A stretch of 64,000 nt of DNA from Cyanobacteria bacterium SZAS LIN-3 (GCA_018266215.1 JAFEAV010000007.1:62001-126000), one strand, 5' to 3'. Numbered from the stretch's first letter, positions 34,204-43,501 are shown. Translations and numbers: made by a program. The notes: generated from the sequence alone by a model not told the origin.

Positions 34204-35145
34204 TTAAAAGTCGCGCGAGCCCAGCTTCTCTATCATTTTCAGATCCGCTTGTGCCGCGGGGCTCTGCCCCATTTTTGTGTAGAGCGCGGCGCGATCTTTG
34301 TAGAGTGCGATGGCCGGTTCAAGTGAGATTGCCTTGCTTAAATCGGCCAGGGCGGCTTTGTTGTTCTTCGCTTTTTCTTGCAGTCGGGCGCGCAACTGAT
34401 AGGCGTGGGCGTCGGCTGCGTTGAGTGTGATCAGTTCGCTGACCGCTTTGATTGCTTGCGGATATTTTTCTTGTTTTTCTAAAATGGCGACGATACGAGT
34501 GCAGGTGCCGTCTGAAAATTTTAGCTTCTGCGCCTTGTTGTATGCGCTGATGGCTTCATCGTAGCGTTTCAAATTTTCCAGAATACTGGCCTGGATCAGG
34601 TAATCTCGCGGGTCGGTGCTGCCGGCGCCGATGAATTCGGTGATATCGGCCAGGGCCGCCGCGCCTTGATGTAGTTTGTCGTAGGCCAGAGCCCGCTGGC
34701 GCAACGCCGCTTTGTCCGGGGCTTTAGCTTGCAGGGCACGGGTGGCCAGGCTGACTGCTGATTTGTAGTCCTCCTGAAGATTTTTTAGTTTGGCCAGATT
34801 TTTGTAAGCGCGTCCGTAACCGGGATCTATTTTTATCGCTCTGCTGAGGCTGGTTTCGCAGACATTCATGCCGGCGTCGTCAATCTCCAGGTCGTTGAGA
34901 TAGGTATCGGCCAGGCGGGACAGCATTTCAGGGGTGGCCTGCGGGCTCTGGCCGAGTTTTTGCAGGATTGCCCGGGCCGGTGCGGCGTGGCCTTCTTCGA
35001 CGAGTCTGTCGGCCTGTTGAAACTGGGGGCTGCTGTTGAATTTAGCGCGCATTTCGGCGGGCGTGGCGAAGCCGGGTAAGGCGCATAGAGCGCTTGCCGC
35101 GGCAATTGCAACAGTCAGTGCGGCCGCTGGCCTGCGCGCGGGCAC
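34204..35145 (-). CDS. Secreted TPR protein
   Basis: This 313-residue protein starts at GTG 35145, with a signal peptide (MPARRPAAALTVAIAAAS, cleavage near FATPA). Six or more tetratricopeptide repeats follow, for example AYKNLAKLKNLQEDYKSAV, AISAYNKAQKLKFSDG and AHAYQLRARLQEKAKNNKAA. TPR arrays act as periplasmic protein-binding scaffolds. Its start lies 3 bp after the stop of the 35149 gene on the same strand, so translation is probably coupled. Confidence 0.85.
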   Translation of the reverse strand: MPARRPAAALTVAIAAASALCALPGFATPAEMRAKFNSSPQFQQADRLVEEGHAAPARAILQKLGQSPQATPEMLSRLADTYLNDLEIDDAGMNVCETSLSRAIKIDPGYGRAYKNLAKLKNLQEDYKSAVSLATRALQAKAPDKAALRQRALAYDKLHQGAAALADITEFIGAGSTDPRDYLIQASILENLKRYDEAISAYNKAQKLKFSDGTCTRIVAILEKQEKYPQAIKAVSELITLNAADAHAYQLRARLQEKAKNNKAALADLSKAISLEPAIALYKDRAALYTKMGQSPAAQADLKMIEKLGSRDF

Positions 35146-35148
35146 GGC

Positions 35149-35991
35149 CTAGGAACCGGCTTTTAGATTGGTGTTTTGAAAGGCTTCCAGGTACTTTTCG
35201 TTGCGCACTTCAAAGCTGCCGTCCGGCCCAAAGACGCCCACCGTTTCGCCCAGGGGCAATTTTTCTTTGTAGTTGGGCGAATAAACGATGACGATGTTTT
35301 CGGGCGCCGGGGTGATCAGATAGCAGCGCACCGAGGCTTCGCTGTGTTCCATCTGCAATTTGTCCGCCAACTCGATATCGGCGGTGGAAAAATGAGACGG
35401 GTCCTTGCCCTCGCCATCCTGGTGCGCGAGGATAAGGGCTTCGATGGCGTATCCGCTCACCTGCAAATCGGAGAGGCCTTCGCTGGTCTGCCGCTCGTAG
35501 GCAAAAGTCTCGGCCGCCGGGGGCTCGAAATAGCGGCTGGTGGAGAAATGTTTATCGTCTTTGCGCCCGACGGCAATTTGAAATTCGCCCTGGCCGCGTC
35601 GGGGATCGCCCACAACCTGACGCAGATGATCAACCACCGCGTCGGCGACGCTGGTCACTTCTTTGACCGGCCCGTAGGTTTCAAACTGGCCGAGCTTGCC
35701 GCGAATTAATTCTGCGGCGCGGTCGATGGCCTCGCTCAGGCTCTGGTCGCCGCCCTTCTGGCTCATCTTGGCTTCCAGTTCGGGGCTGAGAATTGGCGTG
35801 ACGTCTTCTTTCAGCTGGGCGATCAGCTGGTCTCTCTGGGCGCCCGGCGGCATATACTTTTCAAGATTCTGGCGCATTTCCAGGGCGCTGCGGGCCACTT
35901 CATTGTCGGGCGCCAGAGCGCGCAAACTCTGGGTGTCCAGTGACTTTGAGCGCTCCTTCTTGGCATCTTTGGACTTATCATCTGCGGTCAT
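35149..35991 (-). CDS. Hypothetical protein
   Basis: This soluble 280-residue protein of unknown family is highly charged at its N-terminus (MTADDKSKDAKKERSKS). ATG 35991 has GGAG 9 nt upstream; the frame also opens at 36012. The middle is helical (SEAIDRAAELIRGKLGQFE) and the C-terminal third has strands (SVRCYLITPAPENIVIVYSP, VGVFGPDGSFEVR). It is immediately followed by the secreted TPR gene. No motif gives a function. Confidence 0.7.
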   Translation of the reverse strand: MTADDKSKDAKKERSKSLDTQSLRALAPDNEVARSALEMRQNLEKYMPPGAQRDQLIAQLKEDVTPILSPELEAKMSQKGGDQSLSEAIDRAAELIRGKLGQFETYGPVKEVTSVADAVVDHLRQVVGDPRRGQGEFQIAVGRKDDKHFSTSRYFEPPAAETFAYERQTSEGLSDLQVSGYAIEALILAHQDGEGKDPSHFSTADIELADKLQMEHSEASVRCYLITPAPENIVIVYSPNYKEKLPLGETVGVFGPDGSFEVRNEKYLEAFQNTNLKAGS

Positions 35992-36111
35992 TGACTGCTC
36001 CACTAACTCCAAACGGCTGAGAATATGCTACTGCCATTTGGCCCCGAGCGCATATAATGCTCGCTTACACGTTTACAGTAGGGAAACTTTGCCTCAGACG
36101 GGGTTTTTAGT

Positions 36112-37353
36112 GTGCTGCCTGCCTCGGTGTTGACCATCAATCGTCGGACTGCAAAGTCCATTTGTCTGGCTGGTCTTCTGGTCTGCTCGGCGGCCACGCC
36201 GGCTGGCGCCGAAAATTTCGCCGTCATCCTGAAACAAGCACAGATTGGCTTCGACAACCCGGAATGCAAAGAGATTGAAAAGATAGGCGAGGCCATCGAT
36301 GACCGCAACAAGATTGTTGCCATGGGTACGATTTCTAAATTGCTCGCCAGGCATCAGGATTGTCTTTATCTGCTAACCCTGCGCGGTGATGTGCTCAATG
36401 CCATGGGCAGCCGCGCGCAGGCAATGGCCGAGTGGGAAAAGGCCATAAAAATCGGTGAGGCGAAGGGCGAACATTACCAGCGATTGTATGAAAAGCTGCT
36501 GCAGGCGTATCGCGCCGCGCGGCTTGCCGACGGAAAGACCGTGCAGTTGATCGAGAAAATGATTACGCTCTTCCCCGCCAGTCGTGAGAATTTGCTCGCA
36601 ACTCTGGCCAGCGAGTATAGTCGGGCCGGCAACGGTGCAAAAGCCGCGGCAACACAGGCTCGCTTGCGCGCGCTGGGTAAGCCGGCCGCGCCTCCAGCTC
36701 CCCTGCTGGCGCTCAAACCGACCGGCAAAGACCACCTGCCGCCGCCGCAGGGGCTGGAGATCATGGCGCGCACCGTGGCCTTTCCCAAATTTAAGTTGCA
36801 GATGAGTGCCACCTCGGCCATCGGTGACAATGGTGTGGCGCGCTTTATCGTCAAAGCGCCAGACTATTCCTACGCCCTGGTCACCAATGATGAAAGCGGC
36901 AATGCCGTCTATCTGCGGGTGCGAGAGCTGATCCCGCGCCTGGCCGGTGGGATGGCTCTGGAGCCCGACTATTCGAAGGTGACCGAGGTGGGAAATCTTA
37001 CAATCGGCCCCCTGGCCTGCACTCAGTACAAGTGTCAGTGGGTGGACGATTGCAGTTACGATCTCCTGACCGTGGCCCGGGATCTTGTTTTTAGCCAGGC
37101 TTTCGCACGGGTGCAGGCGCAATTTACCGGAGCGCCGACCAGTAATTTCCTGGTGCTGGGCCTGACCCGTGTGGAGGGCGGCTTTCCTTTCCCTAAACTG
37201 CAGACCTACAAGGTGAAAAAGGGCACTTTCAACGAGGACTATTGCAAAGCGGCCTACAAGTATCATCGGGTGAAAAGCATTGACCAGCTGATCTATGCCG
37301 AGAACGGCGACGTTAAGCTCGACGACATTAAGGACATCATGCCGGTGCAGTGA
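36112..37353 (+). CDS. Secreted protein with TPR-like repeats
   Basis: This 413-residue protein starts at GTG 36112 after GGGG, with a signal peptide (ICLAGLLVCSAATPAGA). Residues about 60-190 contain helical repeats of TPR style (YLLTLRGDVLNAMGSRAQAM, RENLLATLASEYSRAGNG). The C-terminal half is beta-rich with paired cysteines (CTQYKCQWVDDCSYD) and contains FSQAFARVQAQFTG. The last part is not recognised. It diverges from the 35149 gene and lies 165 bp upstream of the histidine operon. Confidence 0.75.
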   Translation: MLPASVLTINRRTAKSICLAGLLVCSAATPAGAENFAVILKQAQIGFDNPECKEIEKIGEAIDDRNKIVAMGTISKLLARHQDCLYLLTLRGDVLNAMGSRAQAMAEWEKAIKIGEAKGEHYQRLYEKLLQAYRAARLADGKTVQLIEKMITLFPASRENLLATLASEYSRAGNGAKAAATQARLRALGKPAAPPAPLLALKPTGKDHLPPPQGLEIMARTVAFPKFKLQMSATSAIGDNGVARFIVKAPDYSYALVTNDESGNAVYLRVRELIPRLAGGMALEPDYSKVTEVGNLTIGPLACTQYKCQWVDDCSYDLLTVARDLVFSQAFARVQAQFTGAPTSNFLVLGLTRVEGGFPFPKLQTYKVKKGTFNEDYCKAAYKYHRVKSIDQLIYAENGDVKLDDIKDIMPVQ

Positions 37354-37518
37354 TGATCGATTGCTGGTAGTGGTATCGCTGGTGGTGGCGTTGCACTGCC
37401 CGAAAAGACTAACTTTTGTGCTTAATTATTCGTAGATTTCCTTGATATGTATATGACTACATGTTAATCTCCGAGATCCGCTGCCGGCGGGCTGTTTTTA
37501 GTTGCAGGGGAAAGATAA

Positions 37519-38466
37519 ATGGGTAAACACACGGAAGAGCTCAGTTTGTCCGCGGCCCAGGATGCCGAGTATGGTTTCGTGGATCCGTTTACCTTAAGGA
37601 TGACCATTCCCAAGGGGCGCATTCAGGAAAAAGTGATGGCTTTGCTGTCCCAGATTGGTCTGACTTTCCTCGCCGATGGCCGCTCCTACCGCCCGGTCTG
37701 CTCGGATCCCACCCTTACCACCAAGATGCTCAAGGCTCAAAATATCCCCGGTCTGATTGCCCTTGGACGCCATGATTGCGGCTTCAGCGGTCATGACTGG
37801 ATTGTTGAGCAGCAGGCCGATGTGGTTGAGCTTCTCGACCTCAAGTTTGACCCGGTGCGCATCGTCGCTGCCATGCCGGAGGAGCTCCTCTCCGAGGGCG
37901 ATTTCCGCATGACCAATTATGGTCGGCCTCTGATTGTCGCTTCCGAGTATCGCAATCTGGCCCAGATGTTCATTACCCGTCATAAGCTCAATGCTATTTT
38001 TGTGCAAACCTTCGGCGCCACCGAGGCGCTGCCCCCCGAGGATGCCGATATCATCATCGACAATACATCCAGCGGCACGACCCTCAAGCATAATCGCCTG
38101 GCGATCATCGATGAAGTGATGCATTCCACCACACGTTTCGTTTGCAATCGCGCCGCCCTTGAGGATAAGCGCAAAGCGAAAATGTTGGAGGAAATGACCA
38201 TGCTCATGCGCAGCGCGCTCGCCGCCAAAGAGCGTGTCATGCTGGAGATGAACGTCTCACGCGCCGATTTCGACAAGCTTGTGGCCAATCTGCCCTGTAT
38301 GAAAGCGCCGACCGTATCCGAGCTTTTCAACGGCGACGGCTATGCCATCAAGATCGCCGTGCCCACTAAAGACGTGCGGGAGCTGATACCACGACTGGTG
38401 TCAATGGGCGCGCGCGATATCCTCGAATACAAAGTCGACAAAATAGTCTCCGGTGCCGGTAAGTAA
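37519..38466 (+). CDS. hisG: ATP phosphoribosyltransferase, long form
   Basis: HisG joins ATP and PRPP in the first step of histidine synthesis. The 315-residue protein has the core beginning LRMTIPKGRIQEKVM, the PRPP-binding segment ADIIIDNTSSGTTLKHN, and a C-terminal regulatory domain (APTVSELFNGDGYAIKIAVPTK), so it is the long, histidine-inhibited type that needs no HisZ. It carries about 25 extra N-terminal residues. ATG 37519 follows AGGGGAAAG. A weak promoter-like pair (TTGATA and TTAATC, 16 apart) lies in the gap before it. It is the first gene of the operon. Confidence 0.95.
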   Translation: MGKHTEELSLSAAQDAEYGFVDPFTLRMTIPKGRIQEKVMALLSQIGLTFLADGRSYRPVCSDPTLTTKMLKAQNIPGLIALGRHDCGFSGHDWIVEQQADVVELLDLKFDPVRIVAAMPEELLSEGDFRMTNYGRPLIVASEYRNLAQMFITRHKLNAIFVQTFGATEALPPEDADIIIDNTSSGTTLKHNRLAIIDEVMHSTTRFVCNRAALEDKRKAKMLEEMTMLMRSALAAKERVMLEMNVSRADFDKLVANLPCMKAPTVSELFNGDGYAIKIAVPTKDVRELIPRLVSMGARDILEYKVDKIVSGAGK

Positions 38467-38476
38467 ACAGGCGGCC

Positions 38477-40243
38477 ATGGCAATCCTTCCCAAAAAATCA
38501 GTTCAGGAAATAGAAGCCTACAAAGGGCCGAGTGAAGGCAGGTTGGATTATATCCGTCTGGACTTTGGCGAAAACACTTCGCATGTCCCCGATCTTTATC
38601 CCGAGGGTCTGCCCCCGGATTGGGTCAGTGCCTATCCCGAGTACGGCAAACTTCTGGGCAAGCTGGCCGACTTGTACGGCATTACGCCGCAAAATTTGCT
38701 CCTCACCAACGGCTCTGACGAAGGACTCTTCCTCGTCACCCATACTTTCATTGAGCCCGGTGTCGACTCGGCCGTTATTTCCAGGCCCTGTTTTGTCGTC
38801 ATGCCGCAGACCTTGAAGCTGGCCGGTGCCGCTGAAATAGTGGAAGTGCCTGTCGTATTTGATGATTTGAGTTTTGACATAGCCGGCATTGAGAAGGTCC
38901 TTGGTCGGCCGGGCGGGGTCAAGATGGCGATGTTTGCCACCCCGGAAAATCCAACCGGTGCCGTGCTTGATTCGGCCGTTGTACTGGATTGGTGCAAACG
39001 TTATCCCGATACTTTGTTTGTCATCGATGAGGCTTACATAGAATTTGCCGTCGGTAATGACGGTCTGGGCGGAGGTCGTGATCGCCTGATGATTGCTGCT
39101 TGCGAACTGGACAATTTGATTGTTCTGCGCACTTTCTCCAAAGGCTGGGCCATGGCCGGTTTGCGCCTGGGCATAATGGTCGGCAAGCCGGAGATGCTGG
39201 CCTGGATTAATCGTTCGCGTTCGCCTTTTAACGTCAATGCCGCCGCTGTCTGGACGGCGCTCAAGATGCTCGACAATGCCGAGGCGGTCTGGCAAAATGC
39301 CCGTGAAATTTACCAGCGCAAAGAGCAGCTGGTGGACGCACTCCGGCAGCGCAACTTCCAGGTAAATAATGGTCAGTCCAATTGTTTATTGCTATCGCTT
39401 GGCTGCAACGCTAAACTGGCCACCGATTATTTGCAGTCGAACGGTGTTCTTGTGCGCAATCGCAGCGCCAGCGTCGTTCCCGTGCTGGATAGCCAGGGCA
39501 GGCATAGTGACCCGCTCTGGGGAATGGTGCGCGTATCGGCCGGTACCGCTGCCGAGAACGAAAAATTTCTGGAATTGCTGGACCGCTTTAATCGCTCCTA
39601 CGCGGTAATGTTTGATCTCGACGGCACTCTTGTCGATACGAGCGCCAGTTTTGACGCTACGGTAGAGACCATCGTGGAGCGTTATTCGGGCTCGCCTCTG
39701 GCTGCCGGTGAGTTAAATAACCTGCGGGCCGAGGGTGGCTTCAACGATGATTGGGTGGCGGCCCATGAGCTTCTGCGTCGTCGCGGTGTGGAAAAGACAC
39801 TGAAAGAAATCGTCAATGAAGCGACACCACTCTACCTGCAGCTCGCCGTTGAGCACGAAGCGGCTTATTTTGACGAAGACCTCTTGCCCCGCACCCGCGA
39901 GCGCCATCCGATGTTCATCGTCACCGGGCGCACCAGGCAGGAGTATGATCCGGTCTGGGGTAGTCGGCTGGACCCGCTATTTGAGCGTGTCTACTGTCTT
40001 TTTGATGTACCCGGCGGCAAGCCCAAACCGGCCCCGGATTATTTGCTCAAGGTAAAAGAAGATTATGGATTTGCCGACGGCGTCTATGTCGGCAATTCTG
40101 TTGATGATATGCGGGCCGCTCGGGAAGCCGGTCTGGCCGCTATTGCCGTGACCACAACTTTGCCCGCGGAAACCCTCAGGGAAGCCGGTGCTCAAATGGT
40201 GCTCTCAAGCGTTAACGAACTCAAAAAGGTGTTTTGTATATGA
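38477..40243 (+). CDS. hisC: Histidinol-phosphate aminotransferase fused to a HAD phosphatase
   Basis: This 588-residue fusion has an N-terminal part of about 370 residues that is a PLP-dependent HisC: substrate loop ENTSHVPD, ATPENPTG, and the PLP lysine in TFSKGWAMAGLRLG. The C-terminal 210 residues form a HAD hydrolase: motif I MFDLDGTLVDT, motif II FIVTGRT, motif III lysine in GGKPKPAP, motif IV VYVGNSVDDM. HisC makes histidinol phosphate and the operon encodes no other histidinol-phosphatase, so the HAD domain probably removes that phosphate; this is inference. ATG 38477 follows CAGGCGG; it lies 10 bp after the hisG stop and ends overlapping hisB as ATGA. Confidence 0.93.
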   Translation: MAILPKKSVQEIEAYKGPSEGRLDYIRLDFGENTSHVPDLYPEGLPPDWVSAYPEYGKLLGKLADLYGITPQNLLLTNGSDEGLFLVTHTFIEPGVDSAVISRPCFVVMPQTLKLAGAAEIVEVPVVFDDLSFDIAGIEKVLGRPGGVKMAMFATPENPTGAVLDSAVVLDWCKRYPDTLFVIDEAYIEFAVGNDGLGGGRDRLMIAACELDNLIVLRTFSKGWAMAGLRLGIMVGKPEMLAWINRSRSPFNVNAAAVWTALKMLDNAEAVWQNAREIYQRKEQLVDALRQRNFQVNNGQSNCLLLSLGCNAKLATDYLQSNGVLVRNRSASVVPVLDSQGRHSDPLWGMVRVSAGTAAENEKFLELLDRFNRSYAVMFDLDGTLVDTSASFDATVETIVERYSGSPLAAGELNNLRAEGGFNDDWVAAHELLRRRGVEKTLKEIVNEATPLYLQLAVEHEAAYFDEDLLPRTRERHPMFIVTGRTRQEYDPVWGSRLDPLFERVYCLFDVPGGKPKPAPDYLLKVKEDYGFADGVYVGNSVDDMRAAREAGLAAIAVTTTLPAETLREAGAQMVLSSVNELKKVFCI

Positions 40244-40860
40244 AGACTGAAACTGCCGGCAAGCCGTTAAACCGCATCGCCAGTACGGTGCGCAAGACCA
40301 AAGAGACTGCCGTCTCGATTGAGGTACGTCTGGACCAGAGCGGTCAATCTAAAATCGTCACCGACCTGCCCTTTCTTTCGCATATGCTTGAGGCGCTGGC
40401 CACCCATTCGCGCATGAGTTTTATTATCGAAGCTCATGGTGACATCGAAGTCGATCCGCATCATCTCATTGAAGATACGGGCATCGTCCTGGGTGAGACC
40501 ATCTTTAAAGCCCTCGGTGGTCTGGCCGGGATTGAACGCGTCGGTTGTTTCTCCTATCCCATGGATGGCAGTCTGGTGACCGTGGCCATCGACCTTTGCG
40601 GTCGGCGCAATCTCACCTGGAAAGTGCAATTTGGATCTTTCCCTATCGGCAATCTCGACCCCAATCTCTTCCGCGAGTTTTTCAAAGGTTTTGTCGATGG
40701 CCTCAAGGCCACGCTCCACTGTCATGAACTATACGGCGATAACGATCATCATGTTATCGAGGCAGTCTTCAAGGCGCTTGCTCGCTCTTTGCGTCAGGCG
40801 GTGACGCCGCTGGGCACGGGCGAATATCTGAGCACCAAGGGCATGCTGGACGAAAATTAG
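40240..40860 (+). CDS. hisB: Imidazoleglycerol-phosphate dehydratase
   Basis: HisB dehydrates imidazoleglycerol phosphate to imidazoleacetol phosphate. This 206-residue monofunctional form has metal-binding blocks LSHMLEALATHS, VDPHHLIEDTGIVLGE and DNDHHVIEAVFKALARSLRQA, ending LGTGEYLSTKG. The usual first block HFLDHML is here FLSHML, a mild variation. ATG 40240 overlaps the hisC-HAD stop by 4 nt. No phosphatase domain is fused to it, unlike enteric HisB. Confidence 0.95.
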   Translation: MKTETAGKPLNRIASTVRKTKETAVSIEVRLDQSGQSKIVTDLPFLSHMLEALATHSRMSFIIEAHGDIEVDPHHLIEDTGIVLGETIFKALGGLAGIERVGCFSYPMDGSLVTVAIDLCGRRNLTWKVQFGSFPIGNLDPNLFREFFKGFVDGLKATLHCHELYGDNDHHVIEAVFKALARSLRQAVTPLGTGEYLSTKGMLDEN

Positions 40861-40898
40861 TCGGTAGATAGAACAGTGGTATTCAAAGGCGGGGCGCA

Positions 40899-41504
40899 AT
40901 GACAATAGAGGTTGATCTGGTCACCTCGGCCGGTGGCAACATCGGCAGTGTCAGCCGCTGTCTGGACAAGCTGGGAGTCAGTTACCGACTGACCGGCAAC
41001 GATTCAGTCCTGCCTTTCCCCGACGGCAGTCGCCCGATTGTGCTGCCCGGTGTGGGCGCTTTTGGCACGGTGATGAATTCGCTGCAGCAACATGGTTTTA
41101 CCGCCGAGTTGCGCCGCTTGATTGAAGGCGGCACGCCTTTCCTAGGTATTTGTGTCGGTATGCAGGTGCTTTTTGACAGCAGTGAAGAGGCGCCCGGGGT
41201 GCAGGGATTGGGCATCATACCCGGCCGCGTCTGCAAGTACACGCAGGGGAAAGTGCCGCAGATTGGTTGGAATAAAATCGAACCGGTCAATAATCATGAC
41301 TGGCCGGAGGGCTTTGTTTATTTCGTCAATTCTTATTATCCCCGCCCGGACAGCGACTCCGTCGTGCTCTATCGCTCCGATTATTTCGGCCCCTTTTGCG
41401 CCGCCGTTAAAACTGAAAACATCACGGCTTTCCAGTTTCATCCCGAGAAGAGTGGGGAGATGGGACACGGCCTCATTCAGAGGTGGCTAGACGATGTCTC
41501 CTAG
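40899..41504 (+). CDS. hisH: Imidazole glycerol phosphate synthase, glutamine amidotransferase subunit
   Basis: HisH releases ammonia from glutamine and passes it to HisF. The 201-residue class I amidotransferase has the nucleophile Cys85 in GICVGMQ, and the catalytic His and Glu in QFHPEKSG; the PGVGAFG oxyanion region is intact. It overlaps hisF by 11 bp, matching the HisH-HisF heterodimer. Length is normal. Confidence 0.96.
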   Translation: MTIEVDLVTSAGGNIGSVSRCLDKLGVSYRLTGNDSVLPFPDGSRPIVLPGVGAFGTVMNSLQQHGFTAELRRLIEGGTPFLGICVGMQVLFDSSEEAPGVQGLGIIPGRVCKYTQGKVPQIGWNKIEPVNNHDWPEGFVYFVNSYYPRPDSDSVVLYRSDYFGPFCAAVKTENITAFQFHPEKSGEMGHGLIQRWLDDVS

Positions 41505-42267
41505 CGGTTTGTGCAAGCGCATCATCCCCTGTCTCGACGTCTCCGGCGGACGTACGGTCAAGGGTTTGAAATTTCAAAATCTGCGCGATGTCGGCGATCC
41601 GGTCGAGCTGGGTATCGCCTATCAGGAACAGGGCGCCGATGAGCTGATGTTTCTAGATATCTCAGCTACCCATGAGGAGCGGGCTACGGTTTTTGATCTG
41701 GTCAAAAATGTGGCTCTGCATCTGTCCATTCCTTTCACCGTCGGCGGTGGCATCGCCACTCTGGATGATGTGCGCAAACTGCTCGATTGCGGTGCCGACA
41801 AAGTTTCTATTAATTCGGCTGCGGTCAAGCGCCCCGAGCTGGTTGGCGAAATCGCTTCCCACTGCGGCTCGCAGTGCTGCGTGGTGGCCATCGATGCAAA
41901 AATGCTTACGCCCGGCAAATGGCAGGTGATGGTGCGCGGGGGGCGTGAAGCCACGGGCATCGACGCTCTGGCCTGGGCCAAAGAATGCTATGAACGCGGT
42001 GCCGGGGAGATCCTGCTCACTTCTTTTGATGCCGACGGTACCCAGGCCGGATTTGATCTGCCCATGGTAGACGCCTTCGCCAACGCTCTGCCTATCCCGG
42101 TTATAGCCTCGGGTGGTGCGCGCGATCCGCAGAGCTTCGTCGATGTCTTTAACCTGGCCGCCGCCGACGCTGCGCTGGCGGCCAGCATTTTTCACGACAA
42201 TCTTTACACCATATCTGATGTCAAAAATACACTCAGTCAAGCGGGGATACAGGTGCGTATATGTTAG
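41494..42267 (+). CDS. hisF: Imidazole glycerol phosphate synthase, cyclase subunit
   Basis: HisF closes the imidazole ring using ammonia from HisH. The 257-residue TIM barrel has the catalytic Asp in CLDV near the start, the phosphate-binding IPFTVGGGIATLDDV, the second catalytic Asp in VVAIDAKM, and the EILLTSFDADGTQAGFD block. The start overlaps hisH; the stop overlaps hisA by 7 bp. It is a half-barrel-repeat relative of HisA in the next gene. Confidence 0.96.
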   Translation: MSPSGLCKRIIPCLDVSGGRTVKGLKFQNLRDVGDPVELGIAYQEQGADELMFLDISATHEERATVFDLVKNVALHLSIPFTVGGGIATLDDVRKLLDCGADKVSINSAAVKRPELVGEIASHCGSQCCVVAIDAKMLTPGKWQVMVRGGREATGIDALAWAKECYERGAGEILLTSFDADGTQAGFDLPMVDAFANALPIPVIASGGARDPQSFVDVFNLAAADAALAASIFHDNLYTISDVKNTLSQAGIQVRIC

Positions 42268-43499
42268 TACCGAGCATTGATATCATGGACGGCAAGGCTG
42301 TTCAGCTCAAGCAGGGCAAGGATTTTGTCCTGGAGAGCGAGAAGACTCCGCTGGAGCTGGCGAAGGAGTTTAACCGTTACGGTGAAGTGGCGGTTATAGA
42401 CCTCGATGCCGCCCTGGGCAAGGGCAATAATTTTGAATTGATTCAGTCAATCTGTCGTGTGGCCGATGTCCGGGTGGGCGGCGGTATCCGTGATGAAAAG
42501 CGAGCCATAGATCTGCTCAAGGCCGGTGCCAGGCGCGTTATCGTCGGCACCAAGGCCACGCCTGAGTTTCTCGCCAAATTGCCGCGCGAGCAGGTGATGG
42601 TCGCCCTCGACCACCGTGGTGAAGTGGTCGTCGATCAGGGCTGGGTGAACAGCACCGGTGAGACGATCTGGCAGCGTGCCGAGCGTCTGGCGCCTTATTG
42701 CAGTGGTTTCCTCGCTACTTTTGTGGAAGGCGAAGGCTGTCTGGAAGGCATGAATATCGAGGCCGTCAAAAATCTGCGCGCTAAACTGCCCGGCCAATTG
42801 ACCGTGGCCGGCGGCATCAAAGAGACCGCCGAAGTCGCTGAAATATCAGCTCTCGGCATTGATGTGCAGGTCGGCATGGCGCTTTATCGCGGCCTGGTCA
42901 GTCCGGCCGATGCGGTCGTGCAGAGTGTGAAATTTGACGCCGCCAGCGGACTGGCGCCGACCATTGTGCAGGATGTGAGCGGGCAGGTTTTGATGATGGC
43001 ATACAGCAATGCCGAGTCGCTCAAGCTGGCACTGACCGAGGGACGGGGCGTTTATTACAGTCGCTCGCGCAAGGAGATCTGGCACAAGGGAGATACTTCG
43101 GGCAGCGTGCAGGAGCTTCTGGCCTGTCGGGTGGACTGCGACCGCGACTGTCTTTTGTTTACGGTGCGGCAGACGGCACACGCCTGTCACAACGAGACCT
43201 ACAGTTGCTTTGGCCAGGCCAGCTCGGACAGACGTTTCAGCCTGCCTGAGCTCTTTGACATAGTTAAGGACCGCAAGGCCAATCCCAAACCCGAGTCCTA
43301 CACGGCAAAATTGTTTGCCAGTCGGCGCATGCTGCTCAAAAAGATAATGGAAGAAGCTTATGAAGTCGTCTCCTATGAAGACCGCGCCAATTTACGCTGG
43401 GAAATAGCCGATCTTATATATTTCCTCAGTGTGCTGGCCGTCGACGAAGGCATAGAATGGCGGGAAATAGAGTGCGAACTGGCCAGTCGGAGGAGATAG
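42261..43499 (+). CDS. hisA: HisA-HisI-HisE trifunctional fusion
   Basis: This 412-residue protein carries three enzymes in a row. Residues 1-222 are HisA (ProFAR isomerase): PSIDIMDGKAVQL with catalytic Asp7, VGGGIRDE, VALDHRGE, VAGGIKE and VGMALYRG. Residues about 228-325 are HisI (PRA-cyclohydrolase): VLMMAYSN, IWHKGDTSG, VDCDRDCLL and HACHNETYSCF. Residues about 330-412 are HisE (PRA-pyrophosphohydrolase): ESYTAKLFA, KKIMEEAYEV, WEIADLIYFLSVLA. Together they do steps 2, 3 and 4 of the pathway. HisI-HisE fusions are common; joining HisA in front is unusual to my knowledge. No stop or frameshift interrupts the joints. Confidence 0.93.
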   Translation: MLVPSIDIMDGKAVQLKQGKDFVLESEKTPLELAKEFNRYGEVAVIDLDAALGKGNNFELIQSICRVADVRVGGGIRDEKRAIDLLKAGARRVIVGTKATPEFLAKLPREQVMVALDHRGEVVVDQGWVNSTGETIWQRAERLAPYCSGFLATFVEGEGCLEGMNIEAVKNLRAKLPGQLTVAGGIKETAEVAEISALGIDVQVGMALYRGLVSPADAVVQSVKFDAASGLAPTIVQDVSGQVLMMAYSNAESLKLALTEGRGVYYSRSRKEIWHKGDTSGSVQELLACRVDCDRDCLLFTVRQTAHACHNETYSCFGQASSDRRFSLPELFDIVKDRKANPKPESYTAKLFASRRMLLKKIMEEAYEVVSYEDRANLRWEIADLIYFLSVLAVDEGIEWREIECELASRRR

Positions 43500-43501
43500 C
43501 G

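Noticed and set aside
36373..37266. A 297-codon open frame on the minus strand
   Set aside because: It is antisense to a secreted TPR-like protein with a clear signal peptide, and its translation shows no domain or leader.
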